Source: Azoarcus sp. KH32C (GTDB lineage: Bacteria > Pseudomonadota > Gammaproteobacteria > Burkholderiales > Rhodocyclaceae). From it: DNA of 64,000 nucleotides. The position numbers were made by a program, and so were the translations under genes. Shown one piece after another: positions 24,968 to 33,213 of the stretch (positions within the stretch are counted from its first letter, which is position 1; every line of letters starts with the position of its first letter). The notes beneath the pieces were generated by a model. It was given only the letters and a program-made list of their open reading frames with translations. It ran no database searches and had not been told where the DNA came from. The stretch is taken from contig NC_020516.1 in NCBI RefSeq assembly GCF_000349945.1, forward strand, positions 1,054,001 to 1,118,000, in the 5' to 3' direction.

Positions 24968-26662
24968 ATGGTGACGGCGCCGCCCAGCCCTCGTACCGTT
25001 GCCGCCGCCGCCGGCGCACTCGCCGCGTTGGCGGGCGCAATCGTCGCCGCCGCGGGAGCTCAGTTGGAGGGTGTGGCTGCTGCCGTTGCGGCAGGCCTTG
25101 CCATCGCCGGTGTCGCCGGGGCGGTCGCCTGGATCGTGCGACGTCACGCCGAGGCCTGCAGCCGCCACCACGCCGATGCCGTCGCCGACCTCGCCGGCCG
25201 TCTCGAATCCTTGGGGGCCCGTGCGCGCCTGGTCACCCCGCCCGAGCGGCCGCCGCGCGACCCGCTGGCGCTGATGGACGCAGCCGAAGTCGGCGTGACC
25301 CAACTGCGGGAGCTCGCCCAGGGCGTGCATGGCCTGGAGGCGATCTTCGGCCTGGACGGGCATCTGATGTGGATCAGCCCGTCGATCGAACGCCTGACGG
25401 GCTGGTCGCCGGAAGCCTGTCTCGCCGCGCCCGACGCGATCACCTTGCTCGTGCACGAATCGGACCGCGGCTATTGCCAGCGGATGGCCAAGCGCGTGGC
25501 CGAAGGCAGCGAAGGCGAGGATTTCGAGATGCGCCTGCTGCGCGAAGACGGGCGCATCTGCTGGGTGGCCTGCCACTGGCGCCCGCTGCGGGCCATGTCG
25601 TCCGCACCTGCCGGACTGCGGATGTCCGCCGAAGACATCCAAGCGCGCAAGGAGACCGAGTACAAGCTGCTCGAGACCGTCACCGAGTTGCGCCGGGCGC
25701 AGGCTCTGCGCGAGCGCTATCTCGCGCGTAGCAACGACGAGCGGCAGCGCCTGTCCGCGCTGCTCAACGTCATCCGGCTGGGCATCCTGTTCATGGATCG
25801 CGACCACCGCGTGCTGTACTACAACCGCGCGATGCTCGACATCTGGGGCTTCCCGCCGGACGAAAACCTGATCGGCGTTCGCGACGTCGTGCTGCAAAGC
25901 CGGATCGCCGAGCTGATCGAGCAGCCCGAGGCCTACATCGAGCACATCGAGGCGGTCTTGCGCACCTACGTCGTCAGCGAACCCTATGAAGTGCGTTTCC
26001 GGAACGGCCACATCGTGACGGACATCTCGGCCGTCGTCGAGGCGGTGCAGGGGCGACGCGGGATCGGCCGCGTGTGGATCTACGAGGACGTCACCCAGCA
26101 GCGCGGCATCGAGCGGCGCCTGGTCGAACTCGCCGAGCACGATCCGCTCACCGGCCTGTTCAATCGCCGGCGCTTCCATGAAGAACTCGACCGCCTACTG
26201 GCCGAGGCCTCGCGGCGTGACATGCGACTCGGCCTGCTCGCGATCGACCTCGACGGCTTCAAGCCGATCAATGACGAATTCGGCCACCAGGCGGGCGACG
26301 CCGTCCTCGTCGCGTTGGCGAGCGCCGTTGGCGACGTTGTGCGGCGCAACGAGTTGTTCTGCCGGCTCGGCGGGGACGAATTCGCGCTGCTCGTGCCCGA
26401 TACCGACACCTCCGAGCTATGCGAGCTCGCGCGGCGCGTGCTCGAGGTCATCACCGGGCTGCGTTTCGAGTTTGCCGGCCGCGCCGTCGGCCTGTCGGCC
26501 AGTATCGGCATCGCGGTATATCCCCAGCATGCCCTCGACGGCGAAGGGCTGATCGCGGTCGCAGACCAGGCCATGTACTCGTCGAAGAACGCCGGACGCG
26601 GACGCTGGACCCTGGCCGAACGCCGTGCCGACGAATCCGCGCCTGCGAATCCGATAGAATGA
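24968..26662 (+). CDS. Membrane PAS-PAS-GGDEF diguanylate cyclase
   Basis: 564 residues. Two N-terminal hydrophobic segments (about 10-32 and 34-57) form a hairpin anchor without a sizeable periplasmic domain. Two PAS-like regions follow (about 118-235, with GHLMWISPSIERLTGW; about 262-375, with ILFMDRDHRVLYYNRAML). The C-terminal GGDEF domain has intact GGDEF (468-472). The inhibitory-site position reads RRNE rather than RxxD, so product inhibition may be weaker. Expected activity is cyclic di-GMP synthesis on a cytoplasmic signal. GGAGGTG lies 5-11 bases before ATG 24968. Lies between argA and yggX. Confidence 0.92.
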   Translation: MVTAPPSPRTVAAAAGALAALAGAIVAAAGAQLEGVAAAVAAGLAIAGVAGAVAWIVRRHAEACSRHHADAVADLAGRLESLGARARLVTPPERPPRDPLALMDAAEVGVTQLRELAQGVHGLEAIFGLDGHLMWISPSIERLTGWSPEACLAAPDAITLLVHESDRGYCQRMAKRVAEGSEGEDFEMRLLREDGRICWVACHWRPLRAMSSAPAGLRMSAEDIQARKETEYKLLETVTELRRAQALRERYLARSNDERQRLSALLNVIRLGILFMDRDHRVLYYNRAMLDIWGFPPDENLIGVRDVVLQSRIAELIEQPEAYIEHIEAVLRTYVVSEPYEVRFRNGHIVTDISAVVEAVQGRRGIGRVWIYEDVTQQRGIERRLVELAEHDPLTGLFNRRRFHEELDRLLAEASRRDMRLGLLAIDLDGFKPINDEFGHQAGDAVLVALASAVGDVVRRNELFCRLGGDEFALLVPDTDTSELCELARRVLEVITGLRFEFAGRAVGLSASIGIAVYPQHALDGEGLIAVADQAMYSSKNAGRGRWTLAERRADESAPANPIE

Positions 26663-26706
26663 CGATTCCGGATACTGATCAACCAACCTGGCAAGAGGAT
26701 TGAAAG

Positions 26707-26979
26707 ATGACCCGTATGGTCAATTGCGTGAAGCTCGGACGGGAAGCGGAAGGGCTCGATCGCCCGCCGGTCCCGGGCGCGCTGGGACAGCGCATCTTCG
26801 ATAGCGTTTCGAAGGAAGCCTGGCAGCAGTGGGTCAAGTATCAGACCATGCTGATCAACGAGAACCGTCTCAACCTGATGGATGCGCGGGCGCGTAAGTA
26901 TCTGTCGGAACAGATGGAAAAGCATTTCTTCGGCGGCGGCGCCGACCAAGTCGGCGGCTACGTGCCTCCGAGTGCCTGA
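26707..26979 (+). CDS. yggX: YggX-type Fe(2+)-trafficking/oxidative-damage protection protein
   Basis: 90 residues, full length for the family. Recognised by MVNCVKLGREAEGLDRPP, GALGQRIFDSVSKEAWQQW and YQTMLINENRLNLMD. The conserved N-terminal cysteine (Cys7) is present. Family members bind iron weakly and protect Fe-S enzymes from oxidative damage. Start ATG 26707 with GAGGA about 10 bases upstream. It starts 44 bases after the PAS-GGDEF stop and converges with phoU. Confidence 0.95.
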   Translation: MTRMVNCVKLGREAEGLDRPPVPGALGQRIFDSVSKEAWQQWVKYQTMLINENRLNLMDARARKYLSEQMEKHFFGGGADQVGGYVPPSA

Positions 26980-27005
26980 TTTTCCGGTTCCAGGCACAAA
27001 AAAGG

Positions 27006-27036
27006 CGGGAGGTCGGGCGCAACGCCCGACCTCCCG
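27006..27036 (-). terminator. Terminator after phoU
   Basis: A perfect 14-bp stem (27006-27019 with 27023-27036) and three-base loop. An A-run at 26998-27003 gives a six-U tract on the minus strand, so it mainly terminates phoU, 37 bases past its stop. It may also stop yggX transcription. Confidence 0.85.
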
Positions 27037-27072
27037 TCGTTCTTCCGGATGCGGCCGCGAAGGCCGCGCCGC

Positions 27073-27780
27073 TCACTCGGCGCCGCTTGCGCGCTCCAGC
27101 GCCTCGACGCCTTCGTGGCGCACGTCCTTGCCCTTGACCATATAGACGACGTATTCGGACACGTTCTTGGCGTGGTCGCCGATCCGTTCGATCGACTTCG
27201 CGATGAACAGCACGTCGAGCGAACGCGTGATCAGGCGCGGATCTTCCATCATGTAGGTGATCAGCTGGCGCATGATCCCCTTGAAGAGCGCATCGACCTC
27301 CTTGTCCTTGCGCACGATGTCCGGCGACGACGACGGGTCCATGCGCGCGAAGGCGTCCAGCGAGCGCTGCAGCATGTCCACGACCATTTCTGCGACGTGG
27401 TGCAGCTCGATCTTTGGCACGAAGCTGCTGTCGGATTCGAGAATACGTCGGGCCGCCTTCGCAATCTTCTTCGCTTCGTCGCCGACGCGCTCGAGGTCGG
27501 TGATCATCTGGATCATCGTCATGACCATCCGCAGATCGCCGGCGGTCGGGCCGTGACGGGCGATCAGCTGAATGCAGGCCTCGTCGAGCGCGACCTCTTC
27601 GTCATTGACGCGGCGGTCCTGCTCGATGACGATTTCGAGTTCGGCCGGATTCCCATCGCCCAGGCCAGCGATGGCTCGTGACAGCTGCTGTGCGACCAGC
27701 CCGCCCATTTCGAGCAGACGCTTGCGGATCGCGTCGAGCTCCTTGTCGTATTGCGTGTAGGTGTGACGGCTCATCTTCAT
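27073..27780 (-). CDS. phoU: Phosphate-signalling regulator PhoU
   Basis: 235 residues, all-helical, two three-helix PhoU repeats. Each repeat has a metal-binding signature: MIQMITDLERVGDEAKKIA in the first and AKSIERIGDHAKNVSEYVV in the second. PhoU links the PstSCAB transporter to the PhoR/PhoB system and keeps it off when phosphate is ample. No pst or phoB/R gene is in the window. Start is ATG 27780 or 27774, only two codons apart. Followed by a strong terminator. Confidence 0.95.
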   Translation of the reverse strand: MKMSRHTYTQYDKELDAIRKRLLEMGGLVAQQLSRAIAGLGDGNPAELEIVIEQDRRVNDEEVALDEACIQLIARHGPTAGDLRMVMTMIQMITDLERVGDEAKKIAKAARRILESDSSFVPKIELHHVAEMVVDMLQRSLDAFARMDPSSSPDIVRKDKEVDALFKGIMRQLITYMMEDPRLITRSLDVLFIAKSIERIGDHAKNVSEYVVYMVKGKDVRHEGVEALERASGAE

Positions 27781-27845
27781 CCTTCAATTTCTCGGTCAGA
27801 ACCGAGCCTAGCAGCTCAATGTGACGTAAGTATTGCAGTTCCGAG

Positions 27846-28514
27846 TCAGCCCTTGGTCGCCACCCGGCGCTCGACGCCCTGCGGAGTCGCCAGCAGCAGC
27901 AGATCCGCGCCGCGACGCGCGAACAGCCCGTTCGTGACCACGCCGGTAATGTGGTCGATTTCGGTCTCGAGGGCCTTCGGTTCGGGGATGCGCAGGCCAT
28001 GGACATCGAGGATGACGTTGCCGTTGTCGGTCGTGAAGCCTTCGCGCAACACCGGCTTGCCGCCGAGATGCCGCAGCTCCCGCTCGACATAGGCGCGCGC
28101 CATCGGGATCACCTCGACCGGCAGCGGAAAGGCACCGAGGCAGCCGACGAGCTTGGAGGCATCGCAGATGCAGATGAAGCGATCGGCCACGGCTGCGACG
28201 ATCTTCTCGCGCGTCAATGCGCCGCCGCCGCCCTTGATCATCGCGAAGCCGTCGTCGATCTCGTCGGCGCCATCGACATAAACCGACAGGTCGGTCACGT
28301 CGTTCAGGTCGATCACGGGGATGCCGTACGAGGCGAGCCGCCGCGAACTCGCCTCCGAACTCGACACTGCGCCGGCGATGCGGTCCTTGATCCCGGCGAG
28401 TCCGTCGATGAAGTGGTTGACCGTCGAGCCGGTGCCGACGCCGACGATCGTGCCGTCCTCGATGTAGTCCAGCGCCGCGAGGGCAGCAGCCTTTTTAAGT
28501 TCGTCCTGGGTCAT
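27846..28514 (-). CDS. rpiA: Ribose-5-phosphate isomerase A
   Basis: 222 residues. Interconverts ribose-5-phosphate and ribulose-5-phosphate, supplying the substrate of the phosphoribulokinase at 18977-19852. Landmarks are IVGVGTGSTVNHFID, SSSEASSRRLASYGIPV, YVDGADEIDDGFAMIKGGGGALTREK and VVTNGLFARRGADLLL. Preceded by moeA (24-base gap, same strand), so probably cotranscribed. Followed by phoU. Confidence 0.96.
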   Translation of the reverse strand: MTQDELKKAAALAALDYIEDGTIVGVGTGSTVNHFIDGLAGIKDRIAGAVSSSEASSRRLASYGIPVIDLNDVTDLSVYVDGADEIDDGFAMIKGGGGALTREKIVAAVADRFICICDASKLVGCLGAFPLPVEVIPMARAYVERELRHLGGKPVLREGFTTDNGNVILDVHGLRIPEPKALETEIDHITGVVTNGLFARRGADLLLLATPQGVERRVATKG

Positions 28515-28537
28515 GTCTATCGATCCTGTTGCGCGGG

Positions 28538-29785
28538 CTAGATGAGCCCGTCGAAAAGTTGAATCTGCACGGTGTCGCCCGGGGCGACGTCGCCGCCCGC
28601 TTCGGACAGCACGATGAAGCAGTTCGCCTCCGACATCGAGCGCAGGATGCCGGAGCCCTGCGCGCCTGCCAGTTCGACGATCTGCTTTCCGCCGCGACGG
28701 ACGAGCCGCCCGCGCAGGTACTCGCGTCGTCCCGGTTGCTTGCGGATGACGCTGTCGCAGACCACCTCGAAGAGCGGGCTGTCGGGAAGCGGTGCGACGC
28801 CTGAGAGCGCGAGGAGCGCGTCCTGCACGAACTGGTAGAAGGTCACGAGGACCGCGACCGGATTGCCGGGCAGGCCGAACAGCCAGGCATCGCCGACACG
28901 GCCGAAAGCCATCGGGCGGCCCGGCTTGATGTCGATCTTCCAGAACGCGACCTGGCCGAGTCGGTTTACGAGTTCGCGGATGAAGTCGGCCTCGCCGACC
29001 GAGACGCCGCCGCTCGTGAGGATCACATCGGCACTGGCGGATGCTTCGCGGAAAGCCGTTTCGAGCGCCGCGGGATCGTCACGCACCACGCCCATGTCGA
29101 GAAGCTCGCAGCCGAGGCGGCTCAGCGCGCCGAAGAGCGTGTACCGGTTGCTGTCATAGACCTCGCCGGGCGCCAACGGCTTTCCAATCGAGGCGAGTTC
29201 GTCGCCGGTCGAAAAGAAGGCGACACGCAGGCGGCGATGGACGGTCACTTCGGCGACGCCGAGCGACGCGAGCAGGCCCAGTTCCGCCGGACCGCAACGC
29301 TTGCCCGCGGGCAGGGCGACACCGCCGAGCGCGAGATCCTCGCCCGCGCGGCGCAGGTTTTGTCCTGCCCGCTGTCCGGCAGGAACAATGACCTGTCCGC
29401 CTTCGGTGCGCGCGACCTCCTGTACCACGATGGTGTCGGCGCCCTGCGGGATCGGTGCCCCCGTCATGATGCGCACGGCCTGGCCCGCGCCGACGATGCC
29501 GGAGAAGGGTTTGCCGGCGAAGGCCGTGCCCACGACCGTCAGTGCCGTCTCGGCACCGCTTGTCAGGTCTGCAAAACGGACGGCAAATCCGTCCATGGCC
29601 GAGTTGTCGTGGGCGGGGACGTTGCAGGGTGCGATCACCGCTTCGGCGAGCACGCGCCCGAGGGCGCTGCGTACCGCGACCCGCTCGCGGCCGGGGACCG
29701 CAGCCAGTCGATCGAGGATCGCGCTCCGCGCTTCGTCGGCGCTGAGACTCGGCGTGCGCGCAGACGCGCCGGTTTTCTGTTCCAT
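28538..29785 (-). CDS. moeA: Molybdopterin molybdotransferase
   Basis: 415 residues. Inserts molybdate into adenylated molybdopterin in Mo-cofactor synthesis. Domains in order: PVPAHDNSAMDGFAVR-type segment (here NVPAHDNSAMDGFAVRF), MTGAPIPQGADTIVVQE, FFSTGDELASIGKPL with YDSNRYTL, SGGVSVGEADFIREL, GRPMAFGRVGDAWLFGLPGNPVA, and a C-terminal beta-barrel domain. The Mo enzyme MsrP (54876-55817) and the Mog adenylyltransferase (53405-53995) in this window would depend on it. Start ATG 29785 with GAAAGGAG upstream. Confidence 0.95.
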   Translation of the reverse strand: MEQKTGASARTPSLSADEARSAILDRLAAVPGRERVAVRSALGRVLAEAVIAPCNVPAHDNSAMDGFAVRFADLTSGAETALTVVGTAFAGKPFSGIVGAGQAVRIMTGAPIPQGADTIVVQEVARTEGGQVIVPAGQRAGQNLRRAGEDLALGGVALPAGKRCGPAELGLLASLGVAEVTVHRRLRVAFFSTGDELASIGKPLAPGEVYDSNRYTLFGALSRLGCELLDMGVVRDDPAALETAFREASASADVILTSGGVSVGEADFIRELVNRLGQVAFWKIDIKPGRPMAFGRVGDAWLFGLPGNPVAVLVTFYQFVQDALLALSGVAPLPDSPLFEVVCDSVIRKQPGRREYLRGRLVRRGGKQIVELAGAQGSGILRSMSEANCFIVLSEAGGDVAPGDTVQIQLFDGLI

Positions 29786-29885
29786 GACTCTCCTTTCCCG
29801 CTACGGAAGGCGGCACCCCGGGGTGCGTGCCGCGCCATTGAGACCTTGCATTATCGGCCCAAGCGGACAGGATCCGAAATGAAAA

Positions 29886-29907
29886 AGGGGTGGTCAAGAC
29901 CACCCCT
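29886..29907 (-). terminator. Terminator after cytochrome c4 gene
   Basis: A 10-bp stem (29886-29895 with 29898-29907) and tight loop, with an A-run at 29882-29886 that gives UUUUU on the minus strand. It lies 33 bases past the cytochrome stop and isolates it from moeA. Confidence 0.8.
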
Positions 29908-29939
29908 CTTGTCGGCGCAGGATGCGCGACGGATTCGGC

Positions 29940-30569
29940 TTAGTGCAGGCCGGCAGCGTAGTCCGCAACCGCCTTCATTTCGGGGTCGGTCAGTTTCAGG
30001 GCGATGGTCTGCATCATCAGCGCCGGGTCGTTCTTGCGGCCGCCGTCGCGGAAGGCCTTCAGCTGGGCTTCGGTGTAGTCGGCATACTGGCCGCCGATAC
30101 GCGGGAACAGTGCCGGAACGCCGGCGCCGGTCGGGCCGTGACAGCCCGCACAGGCGGGAACGTTCTTCGCCGGGATGCCGGCGCGCCAGATGTTCTGGCC
30201 GAGTTTTGCGAGCTCGGGGCTCTTCGAGGCATCGGGCTTCTGGGTCTGGGAAGCGAAGTACAGGCCCAGCGCCTTCATGTCGTTCTCGTCCAGGGCTGCG
30301 ACCATGCCACCCATGATCGGGTTCGCGCGCTCGGCGGGCTTGTCGCCGGAGGCCTTGAAGTTGCGCAGCTGCTTGGCGACGTAGTCGGCATGCTGGCCGG
30401 CCAGCTTCGGGAAAGTCGGCGCCGGGCTGTTGCCGTCGGCACCATGACAGCCTGCGCAGATCGTCTCTGCAGTCTGTTTTGCCTTGGCGAGATCGGGTGC
30501 CGCCTGGTCCTGGGCGTGAAGGCCGCCAGCAACCAGCAACAGCGAGAGCAACAGGGAACGCTTGATCAT
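29940..30569 (-). CDS. Periplasmic diheme cytochrome c4
   Basis: 209 residues. A signal peptide (MIKRSLLLSLLLVAGGLHA) is followed by two cytochrome c domains of similar sequence. The heme motifs are CAGCH in both halves (ETICAGCHGADG; VPACAGCHGPTG). Axial methionines are likely in NPIMGGMVAAL and PALMMQTIAL. Architecture and length match cytochrome c4, which delivers electrons to terminal oxidases or denitrification enzymes. It is monocistronic: bounded by a terminator downstream and divergent from engB. Confidence 0.93.
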   Translation of the reverse strand: MIKRSLLLSLLLVAGGLHAQDQAAPDLAKAKQTAETICAGCHGADGNSPAPTFPKLAGQHADYVAKQLRNFKASGDKPAERANPIMGGMVAALDENDMKALGLYFASQTQKPDASKSPELAKLGQNIWRAGIPAKNVPACAGCHGPTGAGVPALFPRIGGQYADYTEAQLKAFRDGGRKNDPALMMQTIALKLTDPEMKAVADYAAGLH

Positions 30570-30693
30570 GGTGTCCTCAGAAAGCCGTGAGTGGTTATCG
30601 CAAAATCGCGGTATTCTATACTATGTGTTCGGTTTTGCGCGATGCAATGCAGGCCGAAACCCTAACCATTCAGCGTTTCCGCCCCCCTTCCCG

Positions 30694-31344
30694 ATGCCCC
30701 TCTTCCGCAACGCACGATTCGAAATTTCCATTGCAAAATCCGGCGATCTGCCTGTTCCGGTGGGCGCCGAGATCGCGTTCGCGGGGCGATCGAACGCCGG
30801 CAAGTCGAGTGCCATCAATACGCTTGCCGAACATACGCGTTTGGCATATGTTTCGAAGACGCCGGGCCGTACCCAGCTGATCAACTTCTTTCGCCTCGAT
30901 TGCGGTGCTGCGCTGGTCGACCTGCCGGGCTACGGTTATGCGAAGGTGCCCGAGGCGATCCGCAAACAGTGGGTGTCGCTGCTGGAAACCTATCTGCGGC
31001 AACGCGAAAATCTGATCGGTCTCGTGCTGATCATGGATTCGCGGCATCCGTTGACGCCGCTCGACCGGCAGATGCTCGACTGGTATCTGTCGGGCGGCCG
31101 GCCAGTTCACTGCCTGCTGACGAAGTCGGACAAGCTGTCGCGCAACGAAGCGGCAGCCTCGCTGGCGAAGGTGCGGCGCGAGTTGGCGCCGCTGGGAGCA
31201 CAGGTCAGCGTCCAGCTTTTTTCGAGCCTGAAGAAGATCGGCATGGAGGAGGTGGAACACAAGGTCGCCGCGTGGCTCGGTCTGCCGACCGACGACTTGC
31301 CGGCGATCCCGACCGCGGCCGAGTTGCGTGCGGCGGGCAAATAA
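30694..31344 (+). CDS. engB: Ribosome-biogenesis GTPase EngB/YihA
   Basis: 216 residues. P-loop GRSNAGKSSAIN, switch region SKTPGRTQLINFF, DLPGYGYAKVP (G3) and LLTKSDKLSR (G4) define the EngB/YsxC family, which acts in large-subunit assembly. Start ATG 30694 (MPLFRNARFE) fits the family; the upstream in-frame ATG at 30562 lies within the divergent cytochrome promoter region. No plus-strand terminator with a T-run follows, so transcription may read into the structured hemB leader. Confidence 0.94.
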   Translation: MPLFRNARFEISIAKSGDLPVPVGAEIAFAGRSNAGKSSAINTLAEHTRLAYVSKTPGRTQLINFFRLDCGAALVDLPGYGYAKVPEAIRKQWVSLLETYLRQRENLIGLVLIMDSRHPLTPLDRQMLDWYLSGGRPVHCLLTKSDKLSRNEAAASLAKVRRELAPLGAQVSVQLFSSLKKIGMEEVEHKVAAWLGLPTDDLPAIPTAAELRAAGK

Positions 31345-31348
31345 AAAA

Positions 31349-31377
31349 CCCCGGGCCAAAGGGGAGAAAGCCCGGGG
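31349..31377 (-). terminator. Strong terminator facing the minus strand between engB and hemB
   Basis: An 8-bp all-G/C stem with a 13-base loop. The A-run at 31344-31348 and flanking bases give TTTTTTATTTG on the minus strand; the plus-strand side (TCAAACG) has no U-tract. No annotated minus-strand gene ends here, which is why an unannotated minus-strand transcript is suspected. Confidence 0.6.
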
Positions 31378-31428
31378 TCAAACGCCTTAACGGGATTAAG
31401 GCACCCGCTCAGGGAGGTGAAGCGGGAG

Positions 31429-31539
31429 ATGGCTCGTCACCATCTGTGTCATGAGAGTCAGCTGCCTCCGTGGAAGTTCCCGGCTGAACTGGTTACGGAT
31501 TGTTTCTTTGTCATTCAACCGATATTGGATCTGTATTGA
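31429..31539 (+). CDS. 36-residue small ORF directly upstream of hemB
   Basis: ATG 31429 to TGA 31537-31539, two bases before the hemB ATG. The peptide begins MARHHLCHES and is rich in His and Cys near the N-terminus (Cys7, Cys25), with hydrophobic segments near the C-terminus. A strong Shine-Dalgarno sequence (GGGAGGTGA at 31412-31420) lies in the loop of the third stem-loop, 8 bases before the ATG. The tight spacing implies translational coupling to hemB, whose own ATG lacks a ribosome site. It may be a leader peptide or a genuine small protein; not recognised. Confidence 0.45.
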   Translation: MARHHLCHESQLPPWKFPAELVTDCFFVIQPILDLY

Positions 31540-31541
31540 AC

Positions 31542-32558
31542 ATGCGCCCAACCGGAATTTTTCCCGCCACCCGCATGCGGCGAATGCGCCGCGACGAGTT
31601 TTCCCGTCGGCTGATGCGCGAGTCGCGCCTGTCGACGGACGACCTGATCTATCCGGTGTTCGTTCTCGAGGGCAACAACATCACCCAGGCGGTGCCGTCG
31701 ATGCCGGGCGTGAGCCGTGTGTCGCTCGACAATCTACTGCGCGTCGCCGAAGAGGCCGTGTCGCTGGGCGTGCCCGCGCTGGCGCTGTTCCCGGTCATTG
31801 AGGCGTCGGGCAAGACGCCGGGTGCCGAGGAAGCGTGGAATCCGGACGGCCTCGTGCCGCGTGTCGTACAGGCGCTGAAGGCCCGCTTCCCCGAGTTGGG
31901 CGTCATCACCGACGTCGCACTGGATCCTTACACGAGCCATGGGCAGGACGGCCTGATCGATCCCGAGGACCCGCGCGGCTACGTCCTTAATGACGAAACG
32001 CTGGAGGCGCTGGCGAAGCAGGCGCTGTGTCACGCGCAGGCGGGCGCCGATGTCGTCGCCCCGTCGGACATGATGGATGGCCGCGTCGCGCGCATCCGTG
32101 CCGAACTCGACGGCGACGGGCGCATCTACACGCGCATCCTCGCCTACGCGGCGAAATATGCATCGAGCTTCTACGGTCCATTCCGCGATGCGGTCGGCTC
32201 CGCGGGCAATCTGGGCAAGGGCAACAAGTACACCTACCAGATGGACCCGGCCAACAGCGACGAGGCGATCCGCGAAGTGGCGCTGGACATCGCCGAGGGC
32301 GCGGACATGTTCATGGTCAAGCCCGGCATGCCTTACCTGGATATCGTGCGGCGCGTGAAGGCCGAGCTGCAGGTGCCGACCTACGTCTATCAGGTCAGCG
32401 GCGAATACGCGATGCTCCAGGCAGCGGCCGCGAACGGCTGGCTGTCGCACGAGGCCTGCATGATGGAGTCGCTGCTCGCGTTCAAGCGCGCCGGTGCCGA
32501 CGGCATCCTGACTTACTACGCGCTCGAAGCCGCGCGCGTGCTTAAAGGCCAGGCGTAA
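31542..32558 (+). CDS. hemB: Delta-aminolevulinic acid dehydratase (porphobilinogen synthase)
   Basis: 338 residues. Condenses two 5-aminolevulinate molecules to porphobilinogen in heme and cobalamin synthesis. Active-site regions include APSDMMDGRVARIR, FYGPFRDAVGS and MVKPGMPYLDIV. The metal site reads DVALDPYTSHGQDG, with no cysteines, so it is the Mg(2+)-dependent type (as in Pseudomonas) rather than the Zn type. Start chosen at ATG 31542 (MRPTGIFP); the longer in-frame ATG at 31500 lies within the small ORF. No Shine-Dalgarno sequence is seen for 31542, consistent with coupling to the small ORF. Confidence 0.94.
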   Translation: MRPTGIFPATRMRRMRRDEFSRRLMRESRLSTDDLIYPVFVLEGNNITQAVPSMPGVSRVSLDNLLRVAEEAVSLGVPALALFPVIEASGKTPGAEEAWNPDGLVPRVVQALKARFPELGVITDVALDPYTSHGQDGLIDPEDPRGYVLNDETLEALAKQALCHAQAGADVVAPSDMMDGRVARIRAELDGDGRIYTRILAYAAKYASSFYGPFRDAVGSAGNLGKGNKYTYQMDPANSDEAIREVALDIAEGADMFMVKPGMPYLDIVRRVKAELQVPTYVYQVSGEYAMLQAAAANGWLSHEACMMESLLAFKRAGADGILTYYALEAARVLKGQA

Positions 32559-32559
32559 T

Positions 32560-33213
32560 TCAGCTCAGCCGGCCTGCGATCCGCCGCAAGTCGAGGATGG
32601 ACGCGATCCTGAAGTCCACGTAGGCCGGCTTGCCGAGCCCCCGGCCGACCAGCACGGTCCGCATGCCGAGGCGCTTGGCCGTGCGCAAGTTCAACGCAGA
32701 GTCCTCGATCAGCACGCAACGTCTCGGATCGAGCCGATGGTCCTGGAGCAGGTGGCGGAAGCCCTGGACCGCCGGCTTCGGGTGGAAGCGCATCTGTTCG
32801 ACGCCGTACACGCTGTCGAAGAGTCGCCGGACGCCCATCGCCTGCAGGACCGCTTCCGCGTACTCCTGCGGGCCGTTCGAGAACACGATCCGTCGTCCCG
32901 GCAGGCGGCGCAGCATCGAGCGCAGGGCGCGCTCGAAAACCATCATGTGATGCAGACGCTCGAAGCGATGGGTCGCGGCGAGAAAATGTCGTGGGTCGGT
33001 GCCGTGGTGGCGCATCAATCCGGTCAGCGTCGCGCCGTAGCGGCGCCAGTAATGGATGCGCAGTGCATTCGCATCGTCGGCGCTCAGCGCGAGATGCTGC
33101 GCGAGGTAGGCCGTCATGCTGCGATTGATATGCGGAAAGATGTAGGCACTCGCGTTATGCAGCGTGTTGTCCAGATCGAACAGCCACACTGGCGGCGCGG
33201 CTGAACGCCTCAC
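32560..33213 (-). CDS. HAD-superfamily hydrolase, pyrimidine 5'-nucleotidase-like
   Basis: About 217 residues. HAD motif I WLFDLDNTLHNAS, motif II IVFSNG, motif III lysine in RFHPKPAVQGF and motif IV VLIEDSALNLRTAKRLGM, in the layout of the SDT1/pyrimidine 5'-nucleotidase group. It probably dephosphorylates a small phosphate ester. Start is placed at GTG 33213, which overlaps the bioC stop as GTGA; the longer ATG-started reading overlaps bioC by over 70 bases. The 4-base overlap indicates translational coupling with bioC. It converges with hemB, with one base between the stops. Confidence 0.85.
   Translation of the reverse strand: MRRSAAPPVWLFDLDNTLHNASAYIFPHINRSMTAYLAQHLALSADDANALRIHYWRRYGATLTGLMRHHGTDPRHFLAATHRFERLHHMMVFERALRSMLRRLPGRRIVFSNGPQEYAEAVLQAMGVRRLFDSVYGVEQMRFHPKPAVQGFRHLLQDHRLDPRRCVLIEDSALNLRTAKRLGMRTVLVGRGLGKPAYVDFRIASILDLRRIAGRLS

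Larger units (their letters stand above)
31345..31541. ncRNA. Structured engB-hemB intergenic region: three stem-loops, candidate sRNA or leader
   Basis: Three perfect stem-loops in a row: 31349-31356/31370-31377 (8 bp), 31384-31390/31396-31402 (7 bp) and 31404-31409/31421-31426 (6 bp). On the plus strand each loop holds a GGGA sequence, as in CsrA/RsmA targets. On the minus strand the loops are CU-rich; the third reads TCACCTCCCTG, nearly the 16S anti-Shine-Dalgarno end, and the first stem is followed by TTTTTTATTTG, a proper terminator. A minus-strand sRNA of roughly 150-200 nt, or a plus-strand regulatory leader for hemB, are both possible. No strong promoter was found for either. Confidence 0.4.
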
